Assembly: GCA_046598395.1 (NCBI GenBank)
Contig: JBKJIQ010000031.1
Span: 1 to 42,417, forward strand
DNA: 42,417 nt
Source of the DNA: JAENVU01 sp046598395
Lineage (GTDB): Bacteria > Actinomycetota > Acidimicrobiia > IMCC26256 > JAENVU01
Reading direction: 5' to 3'
Shown here: positions 34,087-42,057 of the stretch, one piece after another
How positions within the stretch are numbered: position 1 is the stretch's first letter
How the letters are laid out: each line of letters opens with the position of its first letter
The notes under the pieces: generated by a model
Told to the model about the DNA's origin: nothing
What the model saw: the letters and a program-made list of their open reading frames with translations, nothing else
The model's database searches: none
Made by a program: the position numbers and the translations under genes

Positions 34087-35873
34087 TTCGGTGGGACGGA
34101 ATAGACCGCGATCGCGTGAAGCTGGCGCAGGATCCGTACGAGGCGTGGTGAAACCGTGTTGCGTTGCCGCTCGGACAAGGAAGCGAACTCCCGTTGCGCC
34201 CGGCCACGAACCCGAGGGCTGAAGCGACTCACGTAGGCCACCCGGACCGCGCCGGGCGTCGCGCGGACGCGCGGGATGTCGGTGTCCTCGGCCAAGACGA
34301 GGAGGGCACGGACTCGTTCTCCGTGATGGATGCGATGGCGGCCCAACGCGAGGTCATTGTCGCCGTCGTCGTCGACCTTCACGGGAATATCCGCGCGCTC
34401 GAGCATCAAGGCCATGCCGGGAACCACCGTGAGGGTGGGGAACGATGTCCCCCGGAGCAACACGATCCCGTGCCCCGACGGAAGGTTGCGGAGGACCTGT
34501 TGTGAAAGGTCGGTGGTCTCGGCGATGCGGTCGAGATCGGTTGGACTGGCATTGGTAGCTTTCGCGACTCCGACGGTACTGAGGAAGATCAGAAGTGCAG
34601 TGGCCGCGCTCAGCGCCGTGATGGATACTCGCCTTGTCGCGCGGGGACGGAGCCACATGACGAACGCGGCAACGGTGAACGCCATGCAGCAACCGGCGAG
34701 GACCCAGATCCATCGCAGCCGATAGTCGTACATCAGGCCGATCGTGCGCGCGAGGGCGTCGACCCCGATAACGAGCGGGATGACGAGGACGATTGCGAGC
34801 CGTCGCAGGGCGCGTGTCCCTCGGCGTGCCGCCCACCCCAACGCGATGGCGAATGGCAGGAGTAGGACGGGAACTGGCGATTCGAACATCGCGATTGGTT
34901 CGGTCGTGAAGATGCTCACGGGGCTCCGGCCCACAATCCAGTCGGCGTTGATCGTGAACTGAGCCCCAATGGTGCGGGTCGCATCGCGGATGCTGTGCGT
35001 AGGATCGGTCGTCGTCCGGAAGTAGTGAAGAATCGCGTGGACGTTGCCGGGGTCCTGCGTCAACTGCTGGATCACCACGGGGGCCCAGAGGATCGCGGCC
35101 ATGGTGATCGCCCACCACAACGCGGTGAGACCTCTCGGCGCGAGGTCCGGGCCGCGCGGTCGGTGGCGATCGCGCACCACGCGCCACCCACACCACGCGA
35201 TGACCGGAATCACGAGAGGCGCGTACCCGATGTGGGTCTGGACGCAGAACGTGCCGATGAAGACCGCGGCAGGCAACGCCCAGCGGTCGCCGCAGGTGGC
35301 GGCCCAGGCCACAAGAAGAAACGCTCCGAACGGCAGGGCGGTCACCGAGGGGTTCCACGGGCTCAACAAATATCCGTCGGGCAGGTGCACCACGAGGAGT
35401 CCACAGACCACCGCGACCGGGATGGCCAGGGCCCGACCGAGCCATCGGTGGGAGACGATGACGGAGGTGCCGAGCGCGGCCCCATTGATGAGGAGTGCGC
35501 CCACCATCATGGCTGCACCGTTCGCACCGAAGAGCCGGTACGGGATCCAGTTCAGGTAATAGAAGAGCGGTCCGGGATGGCTCCAACCGCTCCGGGAGAA
35601 CGGACCGAGGAGCACCGCGTATTTGCCGACGTCGCGAACCGCGAGTTCATTCAGTGCGTTGTCGCCGGTTGCGTGAAAGTCATTGAACTGGGTCAGGACT
35701 CGGATGATCGCGATCAGAATCGGGAGCAGCACCAGGCCCACGAGCGCCCACGTGAACACTTCGGTTCGGTGAGGCCCGGGCTCCGCGATCGGGGCGGCGA
35801 CGGGTTCGCGAGTGGATCGGCGCATGAGACCGGGCATCGTTACACGATCAGCGGGAGCGGTGCCTCGTGTCAT
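34083..35873 (-). CDS. GT39-like polytopic membrane glycosyltransferase
   Basis: A 596-residue polytopic protein of the GT-C type, the PMT/ArnT-like class that uses lipid-linked sugars outside the membrane. After a basic N-terminus, the first helix is WALVGLVLLPILIAIIRVL. The large first loop has TGDNALNELAVRDVGK and then GWSHPGPLFYYLNWIPY, the usual position of catalytic acids and the HPGP-like turn. About ten more helices follow, and a C-terminal soluble domain of about 120 residues ends KAYSVPPK-like. ATG 35873 was chosen because it overlaps the upstream acyltransferase stop by 4 nt; residues further upstream are not protein-like. It is the middle gene of a surface-polysaccharide operon. 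Confidence 0.8.
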   Translation of the reverse strand: MTRGTAPADRVTMPGLMRRSTREPVAAPIAEPGPHRTEVFTWALVGLVLLPILIAIIRVLTQFNDFHATGDNALNELAVRDVGKYAVLLGPFSRSGWSHPGPLFYYLNWIPYRLFGANGAAMMVGALLINGAALGTSVIVSHRWLGRALAIPVAVVCGLLVVHLPDGYLLSPWNPSVTALPFGAFLLVAWAATCGDRWALPAAVFIGTFCVQTHIGYAPLVIPVIAWCGWRVVRDRHRPRGPDLAPRGLTALWWAITMAAILWAPVVIQQLTQDPGNVHAILHYFRTTTDPTHSIRDATRTIGAQFTINADWIVGRSPVSIFTTEPIAMFESPVPVLLLPFAIALGWAARRGTRALRRLAIVLVIPLVIGVDALARTIGLMYDYRLRWIWVLAGCCMAFTVAAFVMWLRPRATRRVSITALSAATALLIFLSTVGVAKATNASPTDLDRIAETTDLSQQVLRNLPSGHGIVLLRGTSFPTLTVVPGMALMLERADIPVKVDDDGDNDLALGRHRIHHGERVRALLVLAEDTDIPRVRATPGAVRVAYVSRFSPRVRGRAQREFASLSERQRNTVSPRLVRILRQLHAIAVYSVPPK

Positions 35874-37810
35874 CGCCGGGCGTGGGCCGCGATGTGGTGC
35901 AAACGGGGCGCCAGCCATTCCCACATCAGCTTCGCACCGGCATCGGTGAAGTGAGAACCGTCGGTCCGCATTCTGGTGCCCCTGATCGTGGACGCATAGG
36001 TACCTCCGGGACACGCCTGGCTGTCCACATCGAGGATGTGGACGTCAGTCGGGTGATCGGCCGCGTAGCGGCGCCAGACGTTGTTCAACCACTGGACCCG
36101 AGCGGGATCGGAGCGTTCCGCTTCGCCCCATTGTCCGAGGTCGCGCCGAACGGTTGCGAAGCACGGCGTGGTGAGGATGGCGAGCTGGGCGCCGTCGGCC
36201 GTGAGTATCGAGCGGGCCCGATCGAGTTGGTCACGAAGACTCTGCTCCATCTCCGGGGTGCCGACCTTGAGGACCCGGCCGTCAACCTGCCGATCGAAGA
36301 CCTCCCATGCCCCCACCAGGATGGCGGCCAGATCGGGCTTGTTGTCGCGTACGGCCTGGGCCCACACCTGGGGCCAGTCAGTGCACTCGGGTTGCTCCTT
36401 TCCGGCGACTCCGTTGCTGTAGGGAGTGCCGCCGTACAGCCCGCAGCCAATACGCTCGGCCCCGCGTATCCACACGTCGTTCTGGAGTCGGATGGGGAGG
36501 CCTACGTTCCCGAGGGTGAAGGCGATCGAATCTCCCACCAGGAGCACCCGGGTTGCGCCGGGGCGGGGTGGCAGGTTGGCGAGCCGGATGAACTCTTTGA
36601 GGACGGCCGCGTCGTCGAGACGAGGCTGCGCCGCCACACCACCAGCCGTGAGTCCCAGGATCGCCAGCGCCGTGAGTACGGCCGTGGCGGGGACCCAGAA
36701 CACTCGGTTGCGTACCCACGAGAACCGTTGCTCGCGGATCGGCTTCTCGATCAAGCGGTAGGACGCAACGGAAACGGCGAGGGTGACGGCAAGCCGAGTC
36801 GCGAGGAGACCGTTGCCGCTGAGCCCGGTGCGCGTGGGAGAAAGGAAGACGTAGATCGGCCAGTGCCAAAGGTAGAGGCCATAGGAGACCGACCCGATTG
36901 CGGGCAGCGGTGGCAGCGCGAGCAATGACCGTATGGGCCCGCGAATCATGGCCGCGCCGATCATGGCCGCCGCCGCGATCGCCACGAGGGAGAAACCGCC
37001 GCGATAGAGCAACGGCCAGGCCTCGGACTTCGCGACCACGACCCAGACCAGGAACGCGAGGCCTCCGGCGCCGCCAAGTTGTACGAGCGCGAGGGCGCCG
37101 CGGGTGCGCGGGGTCCGCCGCGCCGAGAACGCCACGGCCAACGCGGCGCCGATCAGGAGTGCCTGCGCCCGGGTGTCAGTGCCGTAGTAGGCCCGGGTTG
37201 CGTCGCCTCCGGGGTGGTACAGGATGGACATCAGCGCGGCGGACCCAATCGCCAGGCCGATGATCACCGCCGCAATCGCGCGGAGCGACGATCGGGTGAT
37301 GGCGACGATGCCCGCAAAGGCCAACGGCCAGACGAGGTACCACTGCTCCTCGATGGCTAGTGACCACATGTGCCGGAGCGGCGACGGTGAGCCGAACTGC
37401 GTGAAGTAACTCTGGCCGCTGAAAATGAATCGCCAGTTCTGAATGTAGAACAGTGAACCCAGCAGGTCGCCGCGCAGTCCGAGGGCTTCATCATCGGTGG
37501 CGATGAACGCGCCGAAGACCGCGACCGAAAGCAGGACGAGCACCAACGCCGGCAGCAGCCGGCGAGCACGTCTGAGCCAGAAGGCCTTGAAGCCGATGTG
37601 CCCGGTCGAGGAAATTTCCCGGAGCAGGAGGAACGTAATGAGGAATCCCGAAAGCACCAGGAAGACGTCGACACCGAGGAAACCCGCGTGGGCGAACGAC
37701 GATCCCGAGTGGAAGAACATGACCGCCAGCACCGCGAGCGCGCGGATGCCGTCGAGCGATCGTTGGTGGGTGAAGGGCGCCGCGGGATCCGCAGGTGGGC
37801 CGGTACTCAT
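35870..37810 (-). CDS. Acyltransferase 3 (OafA-like) fused to SGNH hydrolase domain
   Basis: A 646-residue membrane O-acyltransferase that adds acetyl or similar groups to surface polysaccharide or peptidoglycan. The AT3 part opens with RSLDGIRALAVLAVMFFHSG at residues 17-36 (conserved Arg and His) and FLGVDVFLVLSGFLIT, followed by about ten helices. The C-terminal periplasmic SGNH domain has LLVGDSIAF at about 425 (catalytic Ser) and DGSHFTDAGA at about 618 (Asp and His). This fusion is the usual OafA layout. The frame is open for a further 400 codons upstream, but that region is the antisense of the beta-helix gene; ATG 37810 fits the domain start. It heads the operon with both glycosyltransferases. 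Confidence 0.92.
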   Translation of the reverse strand: MSTGPPADPAAPFTHQRSLDGIRALAVLAVMFFHSGSSFAHAGFLGVDVFLVLSGFLITFLLLREISSTGHIGFKAFWLRRARRLLPALVLVLLSVAVFGAFIATDDEALGLRGDLLGSLFYIQNWRFIFSGQSYFTQFGSPSPLRHMWSLAIEEQWYLVWPLAFAGIVAITRSSLRAIAAVIIGLAIGSAALMSILYHPGGDATRAYYGTDTRAQALLIGAALAVAFSARRTPRTRGALALVQLGGAGGLAFLVWVVVAKSEAWPLLYRGGFSLVAIAAAAMIGAAMIRGPIRSLLALPPLPAIGSVSYGLYLWHWPIYVFLSPTRTGLSGNGLLATRLAVTLAVSVASYRLIEKPIREQRFSWVRNRVFWVPATAVLTALAILGLTAGGVAAQPRLDDAAVLKEFIRLANLPPRPGATRVLLVGDSIAFTLGNVGLPIRLQNDVWIRGAERIGCGLYGGTPYSNGVAGKEQPECTDWPQVWAQAVRDNKPDLAAILVGAWEVFDRQVDGRVLKVGTPEMEQSLRDQLDRARSILTADGAQLAILTTPCFATVRRDLGQWGEAERSDPARVQWLNNVWRRYAADHPTDVHILDVDSQACPGGTYASTIRGTRMRTDGSHFTDAGAKLMWEWLAPRLHHIAAHARR

Positions 37811-37890
37811 CGGTGCGTGGGTGACTCCGGAGTTGGACAGGTCGGGCACCGTGTGCCGAGCGATGAATTCTAGGTGACGGGAGACCTCAG

Positions 37891-37896
37891 TACCCT
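37891..37896 (+). promoter_or_regulatory. -10 box of the beta-helix protein gene
   Basis: TACCCT is followed by CCAGGTC and then ATG 37904. The seven-base gap points to a leaderless mRNA and decides for this ATG over the upstream in-frame GTG at 37874. Confidence 0.5.
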
Positions 37897-37903
37897 CCAG
37901 GTC

Positions 37904-39304
37904 ATGGTTCGGCACTTCAAGGTGGGAGTCCTGGTCTTGGTGCTGGGTATTGCTATCGGAATCCCGGGACCACGCAGAGCGGCAACAGCTGCGAATCTGC
38001 CTGCGGTGAATCTGGACGTGGATGTTCCGGCCGCGATCGACGCCACGGGTGGACGCGACGTCACCACCGAACTCAACGCGTTTCTCGGGAGTGTTGGTCC
38101 CGGAACGACCGTGCGGTTCCCTCCCCGCGGGCGTTATCGCGTCGAGAATGTGGTGGTCCTCGACCGTCGCCATGACGTGACCATCGAAGGCAACGGCGCC
38201 ACGCTGATCGCAACGACCGACGGAAGCGGCGTGGCCGTGCCGTTCTATAACTTCCGCGCCCATTGGCCGCGTATGCGCGAACACTTTGACATTCGCGACA
38301 GCACCGGGATCACGGTTCGCAATTTGATCGTGCAGGGCCCGAACGCGAGCGGCGAATATCGACCCGATTTGGAGGCCCAAGCTGGATTTGTCGTGGCCCG
38401 TTCGAAGGGTGTGACCCTCGATGGCGTCACCGCTCGCGCCACCTATGGCGATGGCGTCTACATCCAGGGAATCACCGAAGACGTGACCATCAAGCACTGC
38501 ACGCTCGATCACAACGGTCGCCAAGGTGTGGCGGTGGTGAGCGGCGAGCGGATCGTGGTGGAGGACTGCTCGATCACGGCCACGGGTCGGTCCGCGATCG
38601 ATCTCGAACCCGCCCACGGGTTCGTCCGAACGGTGCATGTGCGCAACAACCGGGTGCGTGACTTCACCAACTTCTTGCTCGCCGCGGTGGGGGCCGGGAC
38701 CGGGGTGCGAGACATCTGGCTCGAGCACAATCGCGTCGAGGGTGGACGAGGCGTGAGTGTCTTCGTGGGTACCGAACGTTCCGTGCGACCGGGGATTCAT
38801 GTGGTCGACAACTCCGGTGATGGCATCTCGGATGGATATGAGGGTGCACTGATGCGGTTCACCCGTTTCGACGGGATCGAGGTGAAGCACAACCGCCAGC
38901 GAGTCGCCCCGGGCGTCATCCCGGTGCGGTTGGTGAACTCCTGCAATGCGACGGTCGCTGACAATGAGTTTCAGTCGTCGGTCGATACCGTGCAAGAAGA
39001 CGGCGACTGCTCTACACCGATTCCGCCGCCACGATTCGGAACGCGGGTGGCGGGCCGGCAACCGGCCCGACCTCGACCGACGCGCCCTCGACCGACGCGC
39101 CCTCGACCGCGCGCCGCGAACCGCGTACCGCGCACGAGTTCATCCACCCAGCTGCCGGCGGCGGTCCCCGCCGCATCCGAATCGGGCGGTGATGGAACTT
39201 CGCCTCGAGCACTTGCCGGCGCGCTCGCAATCGGCGTGCTGATCGGTGTGGGCGCAACGTTGCTGGTCGTCCGCCGTCGGCGCGAAGCCCCCGAAGCCGG
39301 TTAG
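37904..39304 (+). CDS. Secreted parallel beta-helix protein with C-terminal membrane anchor
   Basis: A 466-residue extracytoplasmic protein. Residues 1-30 form a signal peptide (VRHFKVGVLVLVLGIAIG, cleaved near RRAATA). Residues about 45-370 carry repeated right-handed parallel beta-helix strands of the pectate-lyase type, such as VVLDRRHDVTIEGNGATL, GITVRNLIVQGP, GVTLDGVTARATYGDGV and VEVKHN-like rungs. No catalytic carbohydrate-active signature is evident. A Pro/Arg-rich linker follows, then a membrane helix LAGALAIGVLIGVGATLLV and a basic tail RRRRE. It is divergent from the OafA operon. It may bind or modify surface glycan; the substrate is unknown. Confidence 0.8.
   Translation: MVRHFKVGVLVLVLGIAIGIPGPRRAATAANLPAVNLDVDVPAAIDATGGRDVTTELNAFLGSVGPGTTVRFPPRGRYRVENVVVLDRRHDVTIEGNGATLIATTDGSGVAVPFYNFRAHWPRMREHFDIRDSTGITVRNLIVQGPNASGEYRPDLEAQAGFVVARSKGVTLDGVTARATYGDGVYIQGITEDVTIKHCTLDHNGRQGVAVVSGERIVVEDCSITATGRSAIDLEPAHGFVRTVHVRNNRVRDFTNFLLAAVGAGTGVRDIWLEHNRVEGGRGVSVFVGTERSVRPGIHVVDNSGDGISDGYEGALMRFTRFDGIEVKHNRQRVAPGVIPVRLVNSCNATVADNEFQSSVDTVQEDGDCSTPIPPPRFGTRVAGRQPARPRPTRPRPTRPRPRAANRVPRTSSSTQLPAAVPAASESGGDGTSPRALAGALAIGVLIGVGATLLVVRRRREAPEAG
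39071..39110 (+). repeat. 15-bp tandem repeat in the beta-helix gene linker
   Basis: CCTCGACCGACGCGC is present twice exactly (39071-39100) with a third partial copy. It encodes repeated RPTRP units of the Pro/Arg linker before the membrane anchor and keeps the frame. Confidence 0.9.
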
Positions 39305-40179
39305 CGCTGCGCGTTGGTGAGGTCCATCTCCCAATAGAAGAAGTTCCGGGTCTGCTCGAACATTTCCGTTCCGTGTTCGGCGTATGGCGCATGGCCCGAG
39401 TCGACGAAGGTGGTGAGGTAGGAGCTCAGGCCGGCCGCCTTGGCTTCGGCCTGGGTATCGACCGCCCACTGGTAGGGGACAACCGTGTCCAGGTCGCCGT
39501 GGAGCAGCAGGCTGGGCGCGTCACCGGTGTTGGCAGTCCCCACGCGCTTGGCGCCGGAGATGGCGACCGCGGCACGTACGTCGGACGGGAGGTCGGGGTT
39601 GCCGCTCACTCCGGGGTCGTCGGGGTTGAACCCGACGTGTAGGGCAGTGATGGCACCTGCCGACACTCCCTTGATCGCGATGCGCGTGGGGTCGATCCCG
39701 TACGTCGCGGCGTTGGCGCGGAGAAATCGGACCGCGGCTTGAGCGTCGTGCTGCGCGTCGATCATTTCCTGCACACATTCGGGCCGTTGGTAGTTCCCGG
39801 TGCAGCCGGCCGCAACGAGCCGATAGTTGATGGATACACCGACGTATCCGGTTCGGGCGAACGCGATCGCCTCGGCCACCAAGGTATCCAACGTCTTGTC
39901 GCCGGACTTGAACGACCCGCCGTGTATCCAGACGATCGCGGGGCGCGCGGTCACGGTGTCTCCCGTGGGCGCGTACACGTCGAGGAGCAGTGTCTTGGTG
40001 ACGCCGAGTTGATCCACCGCGCTGCCGTAGACGACGTCTTTGGTGCGGGTGGTCTGCGAGAACAGCTCGTCGCGGTAGCGCAACGGCGCATCGCCGGGGA
40101 CCTGGGCGTACGGGGTCTCGCAGCCGGCAGCCGTGAGTGCGAGCGCCGCTATGCACAGCACCGTCAACCGTCGCTTCAA
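39301..40179 (-). CDS. Alpha/beta hydrolase lipoprotein (carboxylesterase-like)
   Basis: A 292-residue secreted hydrolase. The N-terminus is a lipoprotein signal, CIAALALTAAGC, with the lipobox Cys at about residue 19. IVWIHGGSFKSGD (about 83-95) is the HGG oxyanion motif of the hormone-sensitive-lipase group, GVSAGAI near 173 the nucleophile elbow, LLLHGDLDTVVPY the acid region and DSGHAPYAEHG the catalytic His. Acyl-ester or xylan/polysaccharide deacetylase activity is plausible beside an O-acyltransferase operon. The start is TTG 40179, after a G-rich stretch that can act as ribosome binding site. The stop overlaps the convergent beta-helix gene's stop (TTAG). Confidence 0.88.
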   Translation of the reverse strand: MKRRLTVLCIAALALTAAGCETPYAQVPGDAPLRYRDELFSQTTRTKDVVYGSAVDQLGVTKTLLLDVYAPTGDTVTARPAIVWIHGGSFKSGDKTLDTLVAEAIAFARTGYVGVSINYRLVAAGCTGNYQRPECVQEMIDAQHDAQAAVRFLRANAATYGIDPTRIAIKGVSAGAITALHVGFNPDDPGVSGNPDLPSDVRAAVAISGAKRVGTANTGDAPSLLLHGDLDTVVPYQWAVDTQAEAKAAGLSSYLTTFVDSGHAPYAEHGTEMFEQTRNFFYWEMDLTNAQR

Positions 40180-40381
40180 CTCACGCCCCCCGAAATGCCA
40201 CGAACTTCACGCCGACGCGATGCCGCTCAGCCAGTCCACAAACCCTCACCGTGGCCAAAAGTTTACCACCGGGACTTTGGCGCAGAACCACCGCCCAAGA
40301 GCCATGGAAAGTGCGCCGTAGTCGGGGGTGGGGCGGTCATCTGCGTTGTACACCTTCCGCCGCAGCTACCGGATCTGGGTA

Positions 40382-40682
40382 GGGCAGGCTCCTCCCGCCA
40401 TGACGGGAGCAGCAGTGCGACGAGCAGGAACGTGATGAGGTCGTGGTCGTGTTGCTCTCAAGCTGATACTGGCTGTTCTGGAACGCGGACACGTCGCGGT
40501 CGGCGACGATGGTGACGACCCCGGTGGAGCAGCCAGACGACCACGAGCAGCAAACAAAAGGCGAAGAACGGCGCACGGCTCGCGAGGATCGCGGCCCAGC
40601 CCGCGAACGATCGAAGAACCCGACCCGGCTTGAGACCTCGCTCGGCATGAGCGGAACGCTCGTCATCTCCGATTGAGTCCAA
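40382..40682 (-). pseudogene. Broken low-affinity iron permease-like remnant
   Basis: Three minus-strand frames must be joined to read one protein. From TTG 40682: SFAGWAAILASRAPFFAFCLLLVVVWLL. After one extra base near 40526: TGVVTIVADRDVSAFQNSQYQLESNTTTT. After one missing base near 40445: LITFLLVALLLPSW. The two-helix layout and the QL-x2-NTTTTLITFLLVALL signature resemble the small low-affinity iron permease family (PF04120), where the second helix is normally followed by QN. The +1 and -1 shifts cancel. The rest of the 538-nt gap (40180-40381 and 40683-40717) shows nothing I can support. Confidence 0.45.
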
Positions 40683-40717
40683 AAGATCGCGAGGCAGGCA
40701 CGTGCTCAGTCGTCTGC

Positions 40718-41338
40718 TCAGTCAGGGGACGCGGACGGTGAAGGATCGAACGCCGAAGGGTCGACGGTGCGGTCGATGACGTCATGGGCGACGTCGACGA
40801 GGCGAAGGTTGTGATTGCGGGCATGGTTGCGCAACCGGGAGCAAGACTGTTCCATGTTGAGGTCGGCGCGTTCGGCGACCATTCCTTTGGCTTGCTCGAT
40901 GACGATGCGGCTGTTGAGCGCATGGTTGAGTTCGCCGTTGAGGACGCGGGCATCGAGTGCGGCGCGGTGCGTGAGGATCGCGATCGTGCCGACATCGGCG
41001 AGGGCCTGGGCGGCCGCGACATCGGCTATGCCCATCTCGCCGGTTGTGAAGTCGAACAGGTTGAGTGCACCGATGACCGTGCCTCGGAGTCGCATCGGCA
41101 GCGCGTGCACCGAGTGGTATCCGGCTTCGAGCGCCTGAGGCGCGAATCGGGGCCAGCGACCGTGGACCTCGGCGAGGTCATTGTTCATGACGCGTTGTCC
41201 GGTTCGGTAACAGTCGACGCATGGACCTTCGTGGGCTTGGAGTTCGGTGTGAACTGTGGCCCAGCGGGGTAAACGCGACCAGTCGGACGATCGTTCGACC
41301 TCGCGCAAGCGACCGGCGTCAACGATTGACAGGAGTGC
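40718..41338 (-). pseudogene. GAF-ANTAR response regulator lacking its 5' end
   Basis: The frame encodes most of a GAF domain and a full ANTAR RNA-binding domain, as in actinobacterial antitermination regulators. GAF features are RLREVERSSDWSRLP, HEGPCVDCYRTGQ and LPMRLRGTVIGALNLF. The ANTAR part is LNHALNSRIVIEQAKGMVAE followed by RNHARNHNLRLVDVAHDVID. Intact relatives are about 240 residues and begin some 50 residues before the first recognisable segment here. That segment starts right at the SnoaL-like gene's ribosome binding site, so the 5' end appears to have been lost at a junction near 41338. In-frame TTG codons could start a shorter product. Ends at 40718. Confidence 0.7.
41331..41335 (+). 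promoter_or_regulatory. Ribosome binding site of the SnoaL-like gene
   Basis: AGGAG, 6 nt before ATG 41342. A clear Shine-Dalgarno site, so this gene has a leader, unlike many in the window. Confidence 0.6.
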
Positions 41339-41341
41339 ACA

Positions 41342-41758
41342 ATGACGAACACGGAAGCCAACGTTGCGTCCCAACAAGCCTTCGGGGAGGCGGTGAACGC
41401 AGGTGAACTCGCCAAGCTGGACGACCTTGTGAGTGTCGACTGCATCGACCACGATCCGGCCCCCGGCCAAGGTCCTGGGCCGCAGGGGTTCCGTGCCCTG
41501 TTCGCCGAGATGCGGACCGCATTTCCCGACCTGCAGATCAACATGGAACACCTCACCGCGCACGACGACGACGTCGCGTTCGCGTACACGATCACTGGCA
41601 CGCACGAAGGGCCGCTGATGGGTCACGATCCGACTGGCAAGGCGATCAAGGTGCGAGGCATGCAGATTGGCCGGTTCATGGACGGCAAGCTCGCAGAGCG
41701 TTGGGGAAGCAGCGATCAGCTCGGGATGTTGACCCAGCTCGGTCTCGTGTCACCGTGA
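41342..41758 (+). CDS. SnoaL-like/NTF2-fold protein
   Basis: A 138-residue small protein with the SnoaL-like ester-cyclase pattern: an N-terminal helix (ASQQAFGEAVNAGEL), then DLVSVDCIDHDPAPGQGPGPQGF, MRTAFPDLQINMEHLTAHDD, GTHEGPLMGHDPTGKAIKV and the last strands ending DGKLAERWGSSDQLGMLTQLGL. Such proteins often bind or cyclise small hydrophobic substrates, but most are uncharacterised. Start ATG 41342 has a good ribosome binding site. It lies against the truncated GAF-ANTAR gene, on the other strand. Confidence 0.85.
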   Translation: MTNTEANVASQQAFGEAVNAGELAKLDDLVSVDCIDHDPAPGQGPGPQGFRALFAEMRTAFPDLQINMEHLTAHDDDVAFAYTITGTHEGPLMGHDPTGKAIKVRGMQIGRFMDGKLAERWGSSDQLGMLTQLGLVSP

Positions 41759-42057
41759 AAGTCATGAAACGAGGACGGGATTCCTCGCAGAACTCCGGGA
41801 AAGTATTGCAACCGACCGACCGGCGGCCCGACGGGCGAAGAGCCCTGACTCGGCGGCCCCCTTCCGCTCACTCACAGTGACATTGTCCTGGTGCCCGGTT
41901 TCGACTCCGTGGCGGGCGGGTAACAGACGATCGTGCTGTCCCAGACCCTGGGGTGCACGCGAGTCCAGACCGTGTAGCGCCGTGACCATCTTCTCGCCCC
42001 GGGTCCCGGCAAGTCTGTTCCCATCATGTTCGGGGCGGAGTCTTGGGAGATCCTCTT
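41759..42057. other. Intergenic region without a supported gene
   Basis: No frame on either strand gives a protein I recognise. It contains a small hairpin, CCCAG-ACC-CTGGG, at 41940-41952, and a dense GC-rich stretch at 41890-41990 that could fold. Whether this is a regulatory RNA, leader or remnant cannot be told from one sequence. Confidence 0.5.
42045..42050 (+). promoter_or_regulatory. Ribosome binding site of the terminal lipoprotein gene
   Basis: GGGAGA ends 7 nt before ATG 42058. Confidence 0.5.

Noticed and set aside
35870..39061. A 1063-codon minus-strand open frame suggesting an acyltransferase with a 400-residue N-terminal extension
   Set aside because: The extension is the antisense of the beta-helix gene on the plus strand. 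AT3 homology begins right after ATG 37810.
41762..41989. Minus-strand 75-codon frame before the lipoprotein as a possible transposase-related ORF
   Set aside because: No motif or domain can be seen, and composition is like a shadow frame; I could not support a gene or mobile element.
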